Part shown: positions 58,983-64,000 of the stretch, one piece after another
Position numbering within the stretch: the stretch's first letter is position 1
How the letters are laid out: each line of letters begins with the position of its first letter
Assembly (NCBI GenBank): GCA_018268855.1
Contig: JAFDVR010000008.1
Location: 124,001 to 188,000 of the forward strand
Length of the DNA: 64,000 nucleotides
Source of the DNA: Acidobacteriota bacterium
GTDB lineage: Bacteria; Acidobacteriota; Terriglobia; Terriglobales; Acidobacteriaceae
Direction: 5' to 3'
Translations under genes and position numbers: made by a program
The notes under the pieces: model-generated
The model's input: only the letters and a program-made list of their open reading frames with translations
Told to the model about the DNA's origin: nothing
Databases searched by the model: none

Positions 58983-59204
58983 AGGGTTCTCCTTTTACAA
59001 GTGCGTACATCGTTTGAGCGGCTGGAGGTAAGGATGGTGAAGGTATTTCTTCACCGGGCCTCTTCACACGCTTGCTACCTCAGATCTACGTCGACTTCCA
59101 TTCGGAATTCGAGGGCCCGGTACGCTTCGCTTGGACCTTTGCAGCTTCTATCTTGCGATGGGTGCTGCGGCTCGATCTGAAAACCTTGCGATTCTTTACC
59201 CGAA
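58983..59204 (-). other. 222-nt rpmI-rplT interval with a long-range stem
   Basis: rpmI and rplT are normally only tens of bases apart. Here 222 nt separate them. ACCGGGCC (59121-59114 on the minus strand) can pair with GGCCCGGT (59060-59053), closing a 53-nt region. It may be an L20-binding autoregulatory site, but no described L20 leader motif was matched by eye. Confidence 0.35.
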
Positions 59205-59402
59205 TCAGGCGTAAGGAATCATGCGGGAGACCTTTGCGTGGTCTCCGTCGGAAACGTAGGCCGTACCACCGAGGTGGCGCTTGACCTTCGAGTCCTTGCT
59301 GGTGAGGATGTGCCGCGTCTTCGTCTGGCCGCGCTTGATCTTGCCGGTGCCAGTCTTCTTGAAGCGCTTGGCCGCACCAGTGTGCGTCTTAAGCTTAGGC
59401 AT
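59205..59402 (-). CDS. rpmI: 50S ribosomal protein L35
   Basis: 65 residues from the ATG at 59402 ([20 protein letters not shown]). It has [25 protein letters not shown] at the end, typical of L35. The longer frame from 59459 adds an unlikely lead. infC, which usually precedes rpmI, is not here; a membrane-protein gene lies upstream instead. Confidence 0.95.
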   Translation of the reverse strand: MPKLKTHTGAAKRFKKTGTGKIKRGQTKTRHILTSKDSKVKRHLGGTAYVSDGDHAKVSRMIPYA

Positions 59403-59479
59403 TGTGCTTTCCTGTCTTGGTATTGCCCGTGGACGGACAACCCTCTGAGTATACCTCAATTTGACGGGTAAGCTGACAT

Positions 59480-61348
59480 CTATCGTCCTGCAGGACAGGA
59501 TATCCCCTTTACATTGCTCGGCCGTGGCAACTTTCTATCAGCCTCGTTCGCTGGAACCGTATGAATCAGTTGCCACTCCGAGCCATCGAAGCATGGTTGC
59601 CGCTCCAGCGTCCATGCGCCGCTCTCCAGGTGCGATTCAATCAGTGCATCCAATTGGCGGTGCGGTATCGGATTGCCATGATTGAAGGCCACCTCATGGC
59701 TTCGCAGCGTAGCTATTTCCCGCTGATAGACGATCCACTCCGGCGGCGCAGTAGACAGTTCCTTGTCCAGCTTCTCGATCGTTTCGCGGCTGGTCGTGTC
59801 ATACCAGGTCTGAACGTATCCATGCCACGGCGGGATATTACAGAAATAGTTCGGGTACGGATATGGAACGGAAAGCAGACCTTGTGCATTCCCCTGCTGA
59901 GCAATCCGCGCGCAGAACGGCTGAATAACATTCAATTGCGCTTTTTCAATGTACATTGGTCCAAATTCGGGATGGTGATACCACACGCGATCTTTGAACA
60001 TCCAGACATCACGGTAGGAATGCCACGAATAAGGCGATGCAATTTTGTAGTATGTACCTGAAAGAGCTAGTACACCAGCAAGAATGGCGCATGCCCGGCG
60101 TCTCCAATCCGCTCTCATCAAAGTAGGAAAGCTGATTGGAAACAGGAGCAGAAAGAGCGCCGCGGGCGGGTAGCACTCCAGCACAGAATGGCCCGAGGTC
60201 ATGCCCCCGGAAAATAGAAGCGCGGCCGGCATAAGTATCAACACCTGATGACCACTGGGTGCTTCTACGCCGGGCCGCAGCCATCCTAAAAGCACCCAGG
60301 CAGCTACCACGAGCGCCAAAAGAGCCATCAGCAAACCCAGTGCCGCACCTGGGACCCCTACTCGGGCAAGCCGTATCATCCAGACTCCAAATACAGCAAA
60401 GACCAGCCCTGAACCGAATCTGACTGATACAGAGCTTTTGCGTCCATCCACTAAACCAAAAGGGACGCAGGCCAAAACCATCATCGCTACCGCAATCACA
60501 ACTACGGGGGTCCGCCAATGCTTGAAAAACTCCCATAAGGCAAAAACTGGAAACAGCAAAGTTGAAGTGATGATGTTCCCTGTTCCGCCCTTGATGCCCG
60601 CCACATGCAGGATGGAGTAGTACGCCCAGTTGTGCAGAGATGGATCGCTCAGGCGAACAATGCCCAACAGGGTGGCCACTGTCGCTGCTCCAAACACCAG
60701 CAATGCAGAGATGCGGCGCGTGCGCATCATCACCAGCATGGCAAGCGTGCTCGCCGCAAAAATAGCTGCACCATCATTCAGGCGATCGCTCAGGGCCATG
60801 CCCGAAAGCAAGCCCAGCAACGCAGAAAGCACCAGGTTTCGCGCCGCCTCCCTGCCGTCGTTGATGCGTAACAGCAGGTACACGCTCCAAACCGCCAGGC
60901 ACTGTACTGTAATGTGATAGTCATCGAAACGATAGTAGGCACACGTCGTGGTGAGCATAAAGACACCGGCAATCAGCCAGGCCTTCAGCGAATCCTTCCA
61001 CGGAATAAAACCAGCTACCAACCAGATGCCAGAGAGATACGCCACTGCCTGCAGCAACGCCAGGACTTTGGAGGCAAGCCAGGATGTGCCCAGAAGCGTC
61101 TGGTTCCACGCTGTGGCTACCACAAACAGCGGCTGTAGCGTGAAATGGATGTCCGTATAAAGTCCCTTACCGGTACGCACCAGCGCCGCATTCCAGAACC
61201 ACAAACCATCTCCGATCGGATGGATGTTGAGAATATAGGCGATAGAGAAAGCGAAGCAGAGGACAACCGACACGAGTTGCCAACGGCGGCTGTGATCCTG
61301 GGAATCGACCGACAAATGAGATCTCCCCTTTTCAGGATGCGCAAGCAC
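59480..61348 (-). CDS. large multi-spanning membrane protein, possible GT-C glycosyltransferase
   Basis: 622 residues with about ten to twelve membrane segments in the first 430, followed by a soluble C-terminal domain (residues 440-622) with many Tyr and Trp. The first loop ([31 protein letters not shown]) recalls the first extracytoplasmic loop of GT-C/ArnT-type mannosyltransferases, where an acidic residue is catalytic. There is no DxD, but GDG may serve. It probably moves a lipid-linked sugar. Its position upstream of rpmI is unusual. Overall identity is uncertain. Confidence 0.72.
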   Translation of the reverse strand: MLAHPEKGRSHLSVDSQDHSRRWQLVSVVLCFAFSIAYILNIHPIGDGLWFWNAALVRTGKGLYTDIHFTLQPLFVVATAWNQTLLGTSWLASKVLALLQAVAYLSGIWLVAGFIPWKDSLKAWLIAGVFMLTTTCAYYRFDDYHITVQCLAVWSVYLLLRINDGREAARNLVLSALLGLLSGMALSDRLNDGAAIFAASTLAMLVMMRTRRISALLVFGAATVATLLGIVRLSDPSLHNWAYYSILHVAGIKGGTGNIITSTLLFPVFALWEFFKHWRTPVVVIAVAMMVLACVPFGLVDGRKSSVSVRFGSGLVFAVFGVWMIRLARVGVPGAALGLLMALLALVVAAWVLLGWLRPGVEAPSGHQVLILMPAALLFSGGMTSGHSVLECYPPAALFLLLFPISFPTLMRADWRRRACAILAGVLALSGTYYKIASPYSWHSYRDVWMFKDRVWYHHPEFGPMYIEKAQLNVIQPFCARIAQQGNAQGLLSVPYPYPNYFCNIPPWHGYVQTWYDTTSRETIEKLDKELSTAPPEWIVYQREIATLRSHEVAFNHGNPIPHRQLDALIESHLESGAWTLERQPCFDGSEWQLIHTVPANEADRKLPRPSNVKGISCPAGR

Positions 61349-64000
<2,652 letters not shown>

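Overview
This window looks like chromosomal core DNA of a GC-rich Gram-negative bacterium, most likely an acidobacterium of the Acidobacteriaceae / Terriglobia type. That placement is an inference. It rests on a very long Omp85 protein with seven POTRA-like repeats, a fused AroD-AroE enzyme, an RNase E/G whose S1 domain is split by a very long RGG/acidic insertion, DUF6496 and FmdB small proteins, and short palindromic repeats containing GTCATCCTGA. I see no rRNA, tRNA, CRISPR array, prophage or insertion sequence. The one clearly accessory element is a BrnT/BrnA toxin-antitoxin pair.

Layout. 1-3.5 kb (minus): a truncated exported protein and the Omp85 assembly factor. 3.6-5.9 kb (plus): a ThiF/MoeB-type adenylyltransferase, then an RpoE-like sigma factor with a small partner. 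5.9-10.8 kb (plus): a short aromatic-rich leader peptide and attenuator-like RNA, shikimate kinase, an AI-2E family permease, haem O synthase, a DUF420 cytochrome oxidase assembly protein, a small membrane protein and a PgeF/YfiH laccase-domain protein. 10.8-12.6 kb (minus): a family 2 glycosyltransferase, a frataxin-like protein and SSB. 12.7-20.1 kb (plus): AroDE with a histone-like tail, an outer-membrane protein behind a DtxR-like operator, VKOR, two small proteins, a processive glycosyltransferase, an exported M24 peptidase and a small membrane protein. 20.1-27 kb (minus): an FucP-like transporter, a glycerophosphodiesterase, an outer-membrane beta-barrel and RNase E/G. 27-29.9 kb (plus): a 0.77 kb non-coding stretch, SerA and FmdB. 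29.9-33.3 kb (minus): DUF6496, an unknown lipoprotein and GatB. 33.3-42.2 kb (plus): a membrane protein, a FocA-family channel, Mfd, a TonB-C-like protein, a DUF885 peptidase-like protein, an unknown protein and GalU. 42.2-45.8 kb: an unknown exported protein, SIMPL, Bcp and a polysaccharide deacetylase. 45.8-51.2 kb (plus): a CheW-CheR/TPR-CheW module like WspBCD, then a sigma factor / anti-sigma / PDZ envelope-stress cassette. 51.2-55.3 kb (plus): ATP-grasp, alpha-E and transglutaminase-like genes, with brnTA between the first two. 55.3-61.3 kb (minus): an exported protein, a DprE2-like/DprE1-like pair, a GIY-YIG protein, ribosomal proteins L20 and L35, and a large membrane protein. 61.7 kb to the end: gyrB, truncated by the window edge.

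The most notable find is at 5950-6108, upstream of shikimate kinase. A 31-codon ORF carries a Phe-Thr-Tyr-Arg-Tyr-Trp-Phe run inside a 10-bp hairpin. The 3' arm of that hairpin can instead pair with the 5' arm of an intrinsic terminator lying just before the aroK Shine-Dalgarno site. This is the geometry of ribosome-mediated attenuation, here apparently sensing aromatic amino acids. Other points of interest are a 45-nt near-perfect palindrome covering the start codons of the DprE1-like gene, a palindrome over the ribosome-binding region of the second sigma factor, a DtxR-type operator, an orphan Wsp-like chemosensory fragment and the RNase E insertion.
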